The notes under the pieces: generated by a model
Database searches by the model: none
The model's input: the letters and a program-made list of their open reading frames with translations, nothing else
What the model was told of the DNA's origin: nothing
Origin: Aquiflexum gelatinilyticum
GTDB taxonomy: Bacteria; Bacteroidota; Bacteroidia; Cytophagales; Cyclobacteriaceae
NCBI RefSeq assembly: GCF_024741135.1
Contig: NZ_JANSUY010000015.1
Location: 62,001-126,000 of the forward strand
Direction of reading: 5' to 3'
DNA length: 64,000 nucleotides
Shown here: one piece after another, positions 1 through 7,731 of the stretch
Layout of the letters: the number at the start of each line of letters is the position of its first letter
Numbering within the stretch: position 1 is the first letter of the stretch
Made by a program: the position numbers and the translations under genes

Positions 1-1623
1 CAGGTAGCCCAAAGCCAAACCTGCAGGTATCAGCAAAATGAAAACTCCAAAGCTGAGTTTTTTATAACTGAAAACCTTTTTGAACAGGCTTTTATAGCCT
101 TTTAAAATGATCTTGAAAAACCTGCTGTCATCTCCCTTTTCTTCTTGCACCGCCTTTTTTCTATAGAAAAAATGATACAGCATCGGTAGGAAAATAAATG
201 CCACCAAAAGGGAAACCCCCAAAATCGCAGCCACAGAAACGGCCTGATCAAAAAACAAGGCTCCCGAAATCCCACTCAAAAACACCAAAGGAATAAATAC
301 CGCCAAGGTCGTCAGCACCGAACTGACCAAAGCCGACATCACTTCATTGACTCCCTGAACACAGGCTTCAAATATCGGCAATCCGTCAAGCCTCTTTCGG
401 GTGATATTGTCCAATACGATGATGGCATTGTCTATCAACATCCCCAAACCCAAGGCGAGGCCTGACAGGGATATGACATTGATCGAGATTTTGAAGAAGT
501 AAAAAACCAGAAAACTGATCAGCAAAGAAGTCGGCAAGGAAATACCGATAATGATCGGCATGCGGTAATTGCCCATAAAGAGGAACAATACCCCAAAAGC
601 AAACAATCCCCCAAATAGCAAGCTTGTCTGCAGGTTGCTGATGCCGGCATTCAGCAGAACGGATTGGTCTTGCGTCAACTCAAAATCCACTTGGTTGTAA
701 TCCGCTTTGAACAACTCTATTGCTTCATAAACCTTGGGAAGGAGTTCATTCATCTTGGCGGAAGCCTGCTTGTGCACAGTGATGACAAGCCCTTCTTTTT
801 CTCCAAAAAGGTGATGTCCCAAAACCTCATTCGTCTCGTATTGTACCATCGCGACCCTAGCCAAATCAACAGTAACTCCCTTTTCGGAAGTGACGGGCAG
901 CTTCATGATATCATGAGGGGAATCCACCCTTGTCGCCAACCGCAGGTAATACCTGAACTGACCGTCCTCCACACTGATCCCGGGTAGTTCTTCATTGCCA
1001 AATTGGATGGCATTGATCACATTGTCTTCCGTCATGCCAAGGGCACGGAGGGCAGCTTTGTCCGGGGTGACAGTGATGATACGCTCCTTCTTGCCATTGA
1101 TGTCGACCAAGGAAACCCCTTCCAACTGTTCGATCCTTTTCTTCAGGACATTTTCGGTCAACTGACTAATTTCTGTAAAGTCAAATCCAGGTTTGGGAAT
1201 GACCTGCACCCGGACGACAGGAATGTCATTGGTATTGATCCGGATGACTTGGGGACGGGCAAGGTCCGAAGGAAGGCTGTTGGTAAGTCTATCGATCTTT
1301 TCATTGACGTCGATATAGGCGAGTTCCATTTTGGTGCCATAGTCAAAAGTCAGTCGGATCGTGCCTGTTTCGCTTCCGGCTTTACTTTCTACATCTTCTA
1401 GCCCATTGAGTGTCATCAGGCCTTCCCTGATCGGGGAAAGCACATTCTGCTCTATGGCCTCAGGAGAAGCATTGGGATAGTTGACCTTGATGACGATCTG
1501 CGGGACATCGATCGGAGGCAAAAGTGAAATCGGAAGCGTCCTGAACACGATGACCGAAAAGACCATCAAGGCCAAAAAAACCATCAATACAGCTATGGGT
1601 CTTGCCAGTAAAAACCTTACCAT
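1..1623 (-). CDS. RND efflux permease, AcrB/HAE1-type (partial, C-terminus outside window)
   Basis: Translation of the minus strand from ATG at 1623 gives 541 residues with no stop before the window edge, about half of a usual ~1,000-residue RND pump. The N-terminus has the typical cytoplasmic start and first membrane helix (residues ~10-30), then a long periplasmic porter region, then helices 2-4 with the motif GLGMLIDNAIIV. The Asp at about residue 398 matches the proton-relay Asp of helix 4; the usual second Asp is Asn here. The protein is expected to drive proton-coupled export of drugs or other compounds through a tripartite pump. It starts 5 bp after the stop of the adaptor gene, so the two form an operon. 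The substrate cannot be read from sequence. Family is clear; the missing half was not seen. Confidence 0.93.
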   Translation of the reverse strand, partial: MVRFLLARPIAVLMVFLALMVFSVIVFRTLPISLLPPIDVPQIVIKVNYPNASPEAIEQNVLSPIREGLMTLNGLEDVESKAGSETGTIRLTFDYGTKMELAYIDVNEKIDRLTNSLPSDLARPQVIRINTNDIPVVRVQVIPKPGFDFTEISQLTENVLKKRIEQLEGVSLVDINGKKERIITVTPDKAALRALGMTEDNVINAIQFGNEELPGISVEDGQFRYYLRLATRVDSPHDIMKLPVTSEKGVTVDLARVAMVQYETNEVLGHHLFGEKEGLVITVHKQASAKMNELLPKVYEAIELFKADYNQVDFELTQDQSVLLNAGISNLQTSLLFGGLFAFGVLFLFMGNYRMPIIIGISLPTSLLISFLVFYFFKISINVISLSGLALGLGMLIDNAIIVLDNITRKRLDGLPIFEACVQGVNEVMSALVSSVLTTLAVFIPLVFLSGISGALFFDQAVSVAAILGVSLLVAFIFLPMLYHFFYRKKAVQEEKGDDSRFFKIILKGYKSLFKKVFSYKKLSFGVFILLIPAGLALGYL

Positions 1624-1628
1624 AGCGC

Positions 1629-2696
1629 CTAGTCTTTGAGGATTTGTACCGGTGCCTGATGTGCAAGCTGCAGGTTGTTGGAAGTGATGACGGTCATTCC
1701 GGATTCAATGCCGCTGAGGATTTCAACTTCCTTTCCGTTGTCTTTTCCTACCTCCACATAATTCCATTTTGATTCGTCTTTTTCAATCGTAAAGACAACG
1801 GGCCTTTGGGAACGGTACACCAATGCTTCTTTGGGGACGACGATGCTGTTGTTTTGTGGGGCGCGGATGATGGCGCGTGCGTTCATCCCTGGAAGCAATC
1901 CTTTGCCTCCGTTGATCAGGATATTGACCTGAACAAGTCCGTTTTCATCCACTTTGGGATTGATACTCCTGACCGAACCGCTGATGCCTTCCCCGCCACC
2001 GACGGGAAGGATTTCGGCTTTTTGACCTAGGGAAATAAGGTTGATGTCTGATTCGAGGACTTTCACTTTGAGTTCGAGCGCAGCCGTATTGATGACTTCA
2101 AGCATTTCGTCACCTGACTTGACAAGGCTTCCCGGCTTGGTCTTGAGGTCTGCCACCCGACCCGAAATCGGGGATTTGATGACAGTTTTGTCCACATCCA
2201 TCTTTGCTTCCTTGACGCCAATCTCTGCTGAAAAAAGTCCACTCTTCGCCTTAAGCTGTTCCTGTACCTGAGCTATTCTTTCTTCATCGCCGCTGTTCAT
2301 GATACTTTCGAAGCTCAGGATTTCCGAACGGTAAGTGGCGACTGCATTTTTGAGTTCTATGTTTGCCTTTTCAAGGTTCAATAAGCTTTCTGTCTGATCG
2401 AGGCGGGCGAGGATTTTACCTTTTTCGACAAAGTCACCTTCTTTCACGGTAAGTTCAATGAGGTATCCCGGCCGCTCGGCGATGATTTTGACCTGCTCTG
2501 CAGCTTCGATTTTGCCGGAGGCATTGATCAGGTAATCAAAAGTCCGCTTCTCGGCTTTGGCTATCCGGACAGGAGTAGCAGCCACTTCACCCCGGAAGGC
2601 CTCCAAGGGCTGATCCTGACTTTCGGCTTTTTCTTCCTTGCAGGAAATGGAAACAAACAATAAAAAAACAAATAAAAACAGATGGACAAACCGCAT
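1629..2696 (-). CDS. RND efflux periplasmic adaptor (membrane fusion lipoprotein)
   Basis: 355 residues. The N-terminus is a lipoprotein signal (SISC, Cys19). A biotinyl-lipoyl-like half motif (AERPGYLIELTVKEGDFV, residues ~73-90) is followed by a short coiled-coil hairpin (~100-165), the second lipoyl half (VIKSPISGRVADLKTKPGSL) and beta-barrel/membrane-proximal domains. This is the HlyD/AcrA adaptor layout. It should link the inner-membrane pump encoded directly downstream (5 bp gap) to an outer-membrane channel. The ATG at 2696 sits a few bases from a ~90-bp repeat that recurs three more times upstream, so its promoter or leader may be the source of that repeat. No outer-membrane TolC-like gene lies in this window. 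Confidence 0.93.
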   Translation of the reverse strand: MRFVHLFLFVFLLFVSISCKEEKAESQDQPLEAFRGEVAATPVRIAKAEKRTFDYLINASGKIEAAEQVKIIAERPGYLIELTVKEGDFVEKGKILARLDQTESLLNLEKANIELKNAVATYRSEILSFESIMNSGDEERIAQVQEQLKAKSGLFSAEIGVKEAKMDVDKTVIKSPISGRVADLKTKPGSLVKSGDEMLEVINTAALELKVKVLESDINLISLGQKAEILPVGGGEGISGSVRSINPKVDENGLVQVNILINGGKGLLPGMNARAIIRAPQNNSIVVPKEALVYRSQRPVVFTIEKDESKWNYVEVGKDNGKEVEILSGIESGMTVITSNNLQLAHQAPVQILKD

Positions 2697-2707
2697 ATTT
2701 TTTGAGA

Positions 2708-2794
2708 TTATTGAACAGGATTACAATAAACTAAGTTATTAAACAAAATCCAAAAGGGTGGATGTTAAAAAGTTTGAAAAAGTGAGTTCGAAAT
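2708..2794 (-). repeat. Direct repeat R1 (copy upstream of efflux adaptor)
   Basis: First of four same-orientation copies of a ~60-120-bp sequence. Shared stretches include GATTACAATAAACTAAGTT and GATGTTAAAAAGTTTGAAAA, as read on the plus strand. This copy lies between the adaptor start codon (2696) and the end of the first peptide/propeller block (2829), so on the minus strand it forms the 5' leader of the adaptor gene. Other copies are near 5260, 8159 and 11681. Confidence 0.85.
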
Positions 2795-2828
2795 CAATTA
2801 GGAGTTATTCCAAAGGAAAATTAATCTT

Positions 2829-3197
2829 CTAAATTAACTTAGATAAATCAACAACCATTTTCGTTTGCTTATTGCTATATTCTATCAAAAATGGACCATT
2901 TGTTTTCATTATTCCCTTCAGCAATGAAACAATATCTTTATCATGAACTAAATAGGAATTGTTCATTTTATTATTTTTTTTGCCCTCATGAAGAAAAATA
3001 ATTTTCCTAGAAGAAAAAACTGAAGGGAGATTTTTATTAAAATCAAATTGAGGGGAATCAGAAGCGACTACTATAATGACTTCGCCAGAACAATTACAGT
3101 TTCTTAGTTCAGTCTCTAAAAATAAATCCAACTCATTTGTGACTTTAGAAAATAGAAGGAGATTCGTCCAAAGAAATAATATCAGTAATTTTTCCAT
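2829..3197 (-). CDS. Small secreted or anchored protein, possibly a degenerate thioredoxin-like fold
   Basis: 122 residues. A hydrophobic N-terminal segment (residues ~3-19) suggests export or membrane anchoring; there is no clear lipobox. A CNC motif (Cys34, Cys36) precedes a predicted beta strand (EVIIVVAS). The C-terminal pattern PFLIEYSNKQTKMVVDL resembles PYLIKLNYGKITDIISL of the gene just upstream, suggesting that both are small thioredoxin-like proteins, this one without CxxC. It overlaps the upstream gene by 53 bp in another frame, so the pair is translationally linked. It is the last gene of the first block. No family is recognised with certainty; the fold is inference. Confidence 0.6.
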   Translation of the reverse strand: MEKLLILFLWTNLLLFSKVTNELDLFLETELRNCNCSGEVIIVVASDSPQFDFNKNLPSVFSSRKIIFLHEGKKNNKMNNSYLVHDKDIVSLLKGIMKTNGPFLIEYSNKQTKMVVDLSKLI

Positions 3198-3567
3198 AGT
3201 TTAATTTGATTAGATAGGGTTCTTTATAGTTTTTTGTAATATTTGCTACCTCATGTATCACAGAATAATCATTCAAATAAATGAAATTATCGAAATTTTG
3301 GATGCTTTTTTGACCACTTTTATTGTCAGTAAAATATAGGATTAATACCTCACTTTTCTTGTCTATTGAATTAATCTGATCGTAACAAAATTTACATGAT
3401 CTATCAGAAACCAGCACAACAAAATTAAAGTCTAGACATTCTTTGGGAAGCAATATTTGAATTGATGAAAATTCCAAATTTGATTTTCCACAACCCACAA
3501 TTCCAAAACTTAAAAACACAATTACAAATAGCCTAATCGACAATAATTTCAAGAATTTCATACCCAT
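3145..3567 (-). CDS. Thioredoxin-like lipoprotein with CxxC motif
   Basis: 140 residues. The N-terminal lipoprotein signal ends at GIVGC (Cys26). After a predicted beta strand (FNFVVLVS) comes DRSCKFC, a CxxC at Cys58-Cys61 placed where thioredoxin-fold proteins carry the redox motif. The C-terminal PYLIKLNYGKITDI resembles the cis-Pro strand of such folds. It may be a surface or periplasmic disulfide reductase/oxidase, possibly acting on the Cys-containing peptide of the same block. It overlaps the propeller gene upstream by 35 bp and the next gene by 53 bp, so the three are one transcript. The redox role and partner are inference from motif and context. Confidence 0.65.
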   Translation of the reverse strand: MGMKFLKLLSIRLFVIVFLSFGIVGCGKSNLEFSSIQILLPKECLDFNFVVLVSDRSCKFCYDQINSIDKKSEVLILYFTDNKSGQKSIQNFDNFIYLNDYSVIHEVANITKNYKEPYLIKLNYGKITDIISLDESPSIF

Positions 3568-4771
3568 CTGACTTATTAAAGTTTTTATTAATTAAAATTG
3601 ATTTATTCTCTAAAAAAATTGGTCCATAGGGAGAAAAGTCATCTGCTAAAGGAATATAAAGTTGATTTGATTTCCCATCGGTATTATTAATTACTTGAAG
3701 AAAAGAATGATACAAATAGTTGTTTTCTTCAAAAATATTGGAAGGGATCTTATTTTTTTCAACTACCTCATTATAGAGTAAAGCGATTCGATTAGAATCA
3801 ACTTTTATGTCAACAATTTGTGGCTTGGAATGCCTTAACAAAAATTCAATTTTTACACTTTCGTTTGGATCACTTCTCTCACCATTGTTCAGCCCAACAG
3901 AAAACGGCGTAAAAGACTGATTATAAAACTGAATTGGAATAATTTTCTCAAGGTTGAAGTTCAAATCATAAATAAAAATTTGATCAGAAAATTCATATAC
4001 AACATAAACTTTATCATTGTAAACATCAAATTTTGGAATGGAACTTGACCAATATCTCTTATTGGTTTTTATGGATTTTTTTATTTCATCGTATTCATTT
4101 AACCTTAAATGAAAAGAATGCGACAAATAATTATCTGAGGAATCTAAAACCACTTTAAGGAAAACATAGCTCGAAGAGAAAAAATCTTTAGTGTTTTTCA
4201 TGAAATCCATGCTTTCCGAAGTCATTAATAGAGTTTTTTTTGAATCATTTTTTAAAATTTTTGCCCTTGAAGCAATGGATGGCAAATAGAAGTTTTCATC
4301 TATATATTCGTTTAATTTTAATTTTTTAACAAATTGAAAATTTGAATCAAAAAAGGTAAGCATTGGAATATTACCTTGTTCTACAATAATTATATTATTG
4401 TCTAGATCCCAAAGTGGTTCTATAAAAGAACCTTGAAACCCTCCTTTAGAATCGGAAACCAGACTAATTAAGGCTAAATCTTCAAATCCAATATTACTGA
4501 AATGCAAATCAAGGTCAGGGTAATTAAAAAGCAATAGAGAATCACTCCTGAATTTCTCGATATTTGAAAATCTAAAATTAACTGAATCGGAATTCAGTTT
4601 AAGAGTATCAATAATTGAATAAGCCCCCAAATCAACGGTGATGTCTTTAATTTGAGGTATATTTTCCTGACTTTTTGTTTGGCAAGAATAGCCTATAGAG
4701 ATGAGAAACAAACTAAGGAAATTAGAATAAATACGGTGTTGAATGATATCAATGCAATTTTTAACAATCAT
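3533..4771 (-). CDS. Six-bladed beta-propeller lipoprotein (DUF4221-like)
   Basis: 412 residues. Lipoprotein signal ending GYSC (Cys30). The rest is beta-rich with recurring blade-like patterns such as FDSNFQFVKKL and YDLNFNLEKII. The length, repeating strands and lack of enzyme motifs match the TolB-like/DUF4221 six-bladed propellers that Bacteroidota carry beside small secreted peptides; this assignment comes from family memory and was not searched. It lies 93 bp downstream of a peptide gene, separated by an intrinsic terminator, and overlaps the thioredoxin-like gene downstream. A binding or sensing role for the peptide is a plausible guess only. Confidence 0.65.
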   Translation of the reverse strand: MIVKNCIDIIQHRIYSNFLSLFLISIGYSCQTKSQENIPQIKDITVDLGAYSIIDTLKLNSDSVNFRFSNIEKFRSDSLLLFNYPDLDLHFSNIGFEDLALISLVSDSKGGFQGSFIEPLWDLDNNIIIVEQGNIPMLTFFDSNFQFVKKLKLNEYIDENFYLPSIASRAKILKNDSKKTLLMTSESMDFMKNTKDFFSSSYVFLKVVLDSSDNYLSHSFHLRLNEYDEIKKSIKTNKRYWSSSIPKFDVYNDKVYVVYEFSDQIFIYDLNFNLEKIIPIQFYNQSFTPFSVGLNNGERSDPNESVKIEFLLRHSKPQIVDIKVDSNRIALLYNEVVEKNKIPSNIFEENNYLYHSFLQVINNTDGKSNQLYIPLADDFSPYGPIFLENKSILINKNFNKSDGYEILEIIVD

Positions 4772-4826
4772 AAATATTTTTTGTGGGCTTTTGCTGTACC
4801 TAATTTAGCTTAAGAATTAAAAAAAT

Positions 4827-4856
4827 AAAGTCTGCCCTAAATATAGGGCAGACTTT
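4827..4856 (-). terminator. Strong intrinsic terminator between peptide 1 and its propeller gene
   Basis: Perfect 13-bp stem (arms 4827-4839 and 4844-4856) with a 4-nt loop. On the minus strand it is followed by a U-rich tract (TTTATTTTTTT). It lies 8 bp after the peptide stop codon and before the propeller start at 4771. Most transcripts should end here, with read-through needed to express the lipoproteins. Confidence 0.85.
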
Positions 4857-4864
4857 GATTAAAA

Positions 4865-5062
4865 TTAGGTTTGTGGTTTCGGTCTTACCGGTTTAGTACA
4901 ATTATCCGAAGGTCCGTCACAGACTGCAATACCTTGAACTGAACTTAAAGTAGCCCATTCCCAATCAGTATTTGCATTAACGTTTTTATTTGAACCTACC
5001 AATATTGGTAAGCTTAAAATAAACAGACTTAACAAAACTTTACTAGTCTTTCTCATAATCAT
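4865..5062 (-). CDS. Small secreted peptide 1 (two Cys)
   Basis: 65 residues. The basic start MIMRK is followed by a hydrophobic core (residues ~9-23) and a likely signal-peptidase site near VNA (28-30). The mature part of ~35 residues has two Cys (48 and 55, CDGPSDNC) and a proline/lysine-rich tail. Together with the neighbouring propeller lipoproteins this recalls the NVEALA-type peptide loci of Bacteroidota, but the diagnostic motif is not clearly present. The start could also be Met3; peptide 2 begins with the same MIM. The 167 bp upstream are almost identical to those of peptide 2, the best evidence that this short gene is real. Function unknown. Confidence 0.75.
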   Translation of the reverse strand: MIMRKTSKVLLSLFILSLPILVGSNKNVNANTDWEWATLSSVQGIAVCDGPSDNCTKPVRPKPQT

Positions 5063-5229
5063 TTCATATTAAATTAAAGCTTCCACACACAGATAGGCAG
5101 TGCGGTTCTCCTAAAAAAGTATGCTTTACCGGTAGATTTACTTTCTGTGAACTAAATTACCCCCCCCATCTGCATTTCCTAATTCTTCCAGAAAATTAGT
5201 CGACTAATTTAAAATTGAAACGGATAAGT
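5063..5229 (-). promoter_or_regulatory. Conserved promoter/leader block of peptide 1
   Basis: About 167 bp directly upstream of peptide 1 match the region upstream of peptide 2 (7942-8109) over nearly their whole length, while the peptides differ. On the minus strand, in order: an 18-bp perfect palindrome, TTAG (5179-5182) as a candidate -33 box, a 19-nt spacer ending in eight G (5160-5167), TAATTTAG (5152-5159) as a candidate -7 box, and a ~90-nt leader. Each box differs by one base from the Bacteroidota consensus TTTG and TAnnTTTG. The leader can pair CACAGA with TCTGTG around a conserved TTTTTTAGGAGAACC segment. Confidence 0.65.
5193..5210. promoter_or_regulatory. 18-bp perfect palindrome (candidate operator), copy 1
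   Basis: AAATTAGTCGACTAATTT reads the same on both strands. It lies just upstream of the candidate promoter of peptide 1 and is conserved without change at 8074-8091 upstream of peptide 2. A dimeric activator or repressor site is the simplest reading. Confidence 0.6.
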
Positions 5230-5259
5230 TTTCAGATAGAAAATTTTATTATCACCAAT

Positions 5260-5319
5260 AAGGGTGGATGTTAAAAAGTTTGAAAAAGTAAGTTCAAAAT
5301 TGGATCCTGAAGGAAAAAC
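5260..5319 (-). repeat. Direct repeat R2 (truncated copy)
   Basis: Contains GGGTGGATGTTAAAAAGTTT and a following segment (AAGTTCAAAAT, then GGAAAAA) shared with copy R4. The GATTACAATAAACTAAGTT half found in the other copies is missing. It lies between the end of the second block (5336) and the peptide 1 promoter block. Confidence 0.8.
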
Positions 5320-5335
5320 CTTACTTAAACTCCCT

Positions 5336-6517
5336 TTACTCTAATTCCTTCAATTTCATTTTCAATATTACAGGAAAATCGGTGTCTCCTTCTTCTTTTT
5401 TGAGTTTTTGGATCTGAACCATGTGCTTCTTCAAAATCGGTTCCTCAGCAATTTCCAGCAATTGATACAGTGAAATGGAAAACAAAACGGAGTTGCCCTC
5501 CACAGCCATTGGGCCTGCCATCTTTTCCGAAAGGCTATTTTCTTTAGTGATATAAGTTTGATTAGTTGATTTGTCATATACCCCGGTTCTATAATCAACA
5601 ACCTTTTCGGCTATAGCTCTTTTCTTTTTGTTCCATGTAAAAAAAAGATGGCTTTCCGATTCCTCAAAAAAGCGCGTTAGAAATGAAATTTGTCCGGAAG
5701 CCAAAGACTCGAAATACTTAATCACTTGATGTTTTTTATCTGTTGGCCACATTGGTTCATTACTTTCAAACTGGTATTTGGGAAAGGTTTCCGCTCCGTT
5801 TATTTCAAAAATCACCGAGTTTGCAGGCTCATGGTACAAAAACCCTCCCTTTTCAGAACCTGAAATATGGCCTGAGATCCATCTAAGCAGCATCGCATCC
5901 ATTCCCTTAGGGAAAGGGAAAAATTTATTGACACTAGTCCCGGAACTATCTAGCGTCTCAAAATTGTAAAAGTCTTCATTAAAATAGGTAATTGACATTC
6001 CAATATTTCTGTCTTTATCGACAGCAATCATTTCGGATTGGCTTTTTAACCTAATCTTTCTTTTGAAGTTCCCTTCCAAATCAAAAAAGGAAATTGACAT
6101 TCCTGACATACTTACCACAAGAAGTTCTTTTGCTGATTTGCTCAAAGCAAAATCAGAATAATCAAGCAAATCCTCAGGCCCCTCTCCCAACTTGCCGATT
6201 TTGGCCAATGCCTTTCCTTCAGGTGAAAATTTGAGAAGTGTCCCAAAATCCAGGTCGAGTAGGTAATAATTACCTTCAAAAGTTTGAAGCCTATAAATAC
6301 TTACCAAAGTCTCCCCATCCGGAACATCCAAAGGAATGATTTCTTCGATTTCAAATAGATTCTCAATTTCGATCTCTGTTTTGACAAAAACAGTATGCAT
6401 TGCTTTGAAATCAGTTTGATCTACTTCTTCTATCACTTTCGCTTCCTTTTTTCCCTCCTTGCAAGAAACAGTCAATATCATTACCAAAGCAAACAATAAC
6501 AAAGGGAGTAGACGCAT
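5336..6517 (-). CDS. Six-bladed beta-propeller lipoprotein
   Basis: 393 residues from ATG 6517. This start gives a clean lipoprotein signal (MRLLPLLLF, then TVSC with Cys19); an in-frame start at 6562 would add 15 residues before it. The mature part shows blade-like strands such as GNYYLLDLDFGTLLKFSPEG and FDLEGNFKRKIRL, and the GEGPE-type turn (GKLGEGPEDL) that recurs in this propeller family. It is probably an outer-membrane or periplasmic lipoprotein that binds a partner rather than an enzyme. It follows another propeller gene by 74 bp, so it is likely co-transcribed with it and with peptide 2 by read-through. Function unknown. Confidence 0.7.
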   Translation of the reverse strand: MRLLPLLLFALVMILTVSCKEGKKEAKVIEEVDQTDFKAMHTVFVKTEIEIENLFEIEEIIPLDVPDGETLVSIYRLQTFEGNYYLLDLDFGTLLKFSPEGKALAKIGKLGEGPEDLLDYSDFALSKSAKELLVVSMSGMSISFFDLEGNFKRKIRLKSQSEMIAVDKDRNIGMSITYFNEDFYNFETLDSSGTSVNKFFPFPKGMDAMLLRWISGHISGSEKGGFLYHEPANSVIFEINGAETFPKYQFESNEPMWPTDKKHQVIKYFESLASGQISFLTRFFEESESHLFFTWNKKKRAIAEKVVDYRTGVYDKSTNQTYITKENSLSEKMAGPMAVEGNSVLFSISLYQLLEIAEEPILKKHMVQIQKLKKEEGDTDFPVILKMKLKELE

Positions 6518-6591
6518 ATTTCTTTTGAATATCGAAAACTTTAAGAAATAACTACAGACCAAATCAAAAGTTAATTTGAGGAACTGGCTTA

Positions 6592-7638
6592 CTATTTTGT
6601 ATCCATCGGAAAAACATAAAGTTTATTGGTAATTAACCCTTGAGCATATATTTTCCTTTCATATTTATCATAATGAAATGACATAAAATTATAATCATCA
6701 TCCTCTGATCCCGTTACAAACCGATAAATATTCCTTAAATAAATTTCATTATTTTTTAATTGAAGTTGAAGTAAATGCCTTGTTCCTGAACGATCCAGAC
6801 CTATCCGATCTGTAAATGTTATAAAAATCATATCACCAATTACTTGTGAGTCTAGAATAAGTTGAGGAATGGATCTTTTATCTTCTGCCTTTTCCAAAGC
6901 AGCTAAGTCTACCTTTAACGAATCAAATCCCCTTTTTATAGGTTCATATTCTTTTAAATCAATACTGCTCAAAATTTTTCCTTTTGAATTATAAATCTCA
7001 AGAACACCAAACGTAACTGATGTAACTATGTATTCGTTATTTTCATTTACTTGTACAAGTTTGGATTGATTGTTTTTTCTACTGAATGGATCAGGTATTT
7101 TTGATCCAAAATCAAATAATTTCTCCCCTTTTTTATTTGCCTTTGTAATTGCATTTCCTGACTCATCAGGAAGTCTAGAAAATAGAAAATTCCCTTCTAA
7201 ATCGATACTAAACCTCTTCCCTGTTGTGGCAAATGGAATTTTGAATGAATTCAAAAATCTACCTGAATTAGATTGAAAAAAATTCATTCTTCTATTTTGA
7301 ATATCCTCAATAAAAAGTGTGTCGTTTTGATAAACAACGTTTATAGGTTGTTGTAACTCACCTGGACCGTCACCTTTGTTATTTATCAAATATTGGGGAT
7401 CAAAATTTTTATCAGTTGCAATTAGAACTCCCTGACTACGATCAACTATGAAAATTTGGTCTTCATTTGAAACTAAGTTAATATTGGCTATATAGTATAA
7501 ATCTTTAATGGATTCTATTTCTCTTTCTGGTTTTAATAATTTAACCTTTATTTCATTATTTTTTGTTTTGCAAGAATTGAACATCAAAATAAAAAAAAAC
7601 ATAATTATAATTGACTTAACCTTCATACTTGTTTTCAT
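6592..7638 (-). CDS. Six-bladed beta-propeller lipoprotein
   Basis: 348 residues. Lipoprotein signal ending FNSC (Cys23); Met5 is an alternative start. Residues ~40-120 hold the first blades with the family turn NNKGDGPGELQQP, followed by DTLFIEDIQNRRMNFF and GNFLFSRLP strands. No catalytic motif is seen. It lies 93 bp downstream of peptide 2 beyond an intrinsic terminator, the same spacing and layout as peptide 1 and its propeller gene. It differs strongly in sequence from the other four propellers in this array, so the copies are old or exchanged between lineages. Peptide binding or surface sensing is inference. Confidence 0.72.
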   Translation of the reverse strand: MKTSMKVKSIIIMFFFILMFNSCKTKNNEIKVKLLKPEREIESIKDLYYIANINLVSNEDQIFIVDRSQGVLIATDKNFDPQYLINNKGDGPGELQQPINVVYQNDTLFIEDIQNRRMNFFQSNSGRFLNSFKIPFATTGKRFSIDLEGNFLFSRLPDESGNAITKANKKGEKLFDFGSKIPDPFSRKNNQSKLVQVNENNEYIVTSVTFGVLEIYNSKGKILSSIDLKEYEPIKRGFDSLKVDLAALEKAEDKRSIPQLILDSQVIGDMIFITFTDRIGLDRSGTRHLLQLQLKNNEIYLRNIYRFVTGSEDDDYNFMSFHYDKYERKIYAQGLITNKLYVFPMDTK

Positions 7639-7676
7639 GTTTTTTATAATTATATAGAGATTTTATAGCACTAAAA

Positions 7677-7720
7677 ACTCTGATGATTGCAAGGTTAAAA
7701 ATTCTTGTAATCATCAGAGT
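7677..7720 (-). terminator. Intrinsic terminator between peptide 2 and its propeller gene
   Basis: 17-bp stem (7677-7693 with 7704-7720) with one wobble position and a 10-nt loop. It is followed on the minus strand by TTTTTAG. It ends 11 bp after the peptide stop. Unrelated in sequence to the hairpin after peptide 1 but in the same position. Confidence 0.8.
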
Positions 7721-7731
7721 AATTAAATAAT

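Noticed and set aside
3145-3197. Possible frameshift joining the 140- and 122-residue small proteins into one gene.
   Set aside because: The first has a complete C-terminus and the second its own hydrophobic N-terminal segment; overlapping separate genes fit better.
5063-5150. Possible leader ORF across the conserved peptide leader, in frame in both copies with several silent changes.
   Set aside because: It has no ATG, GTG or TTG before its conserved part, so normal initiation is not possible; kept only as a hint of an RNA element.
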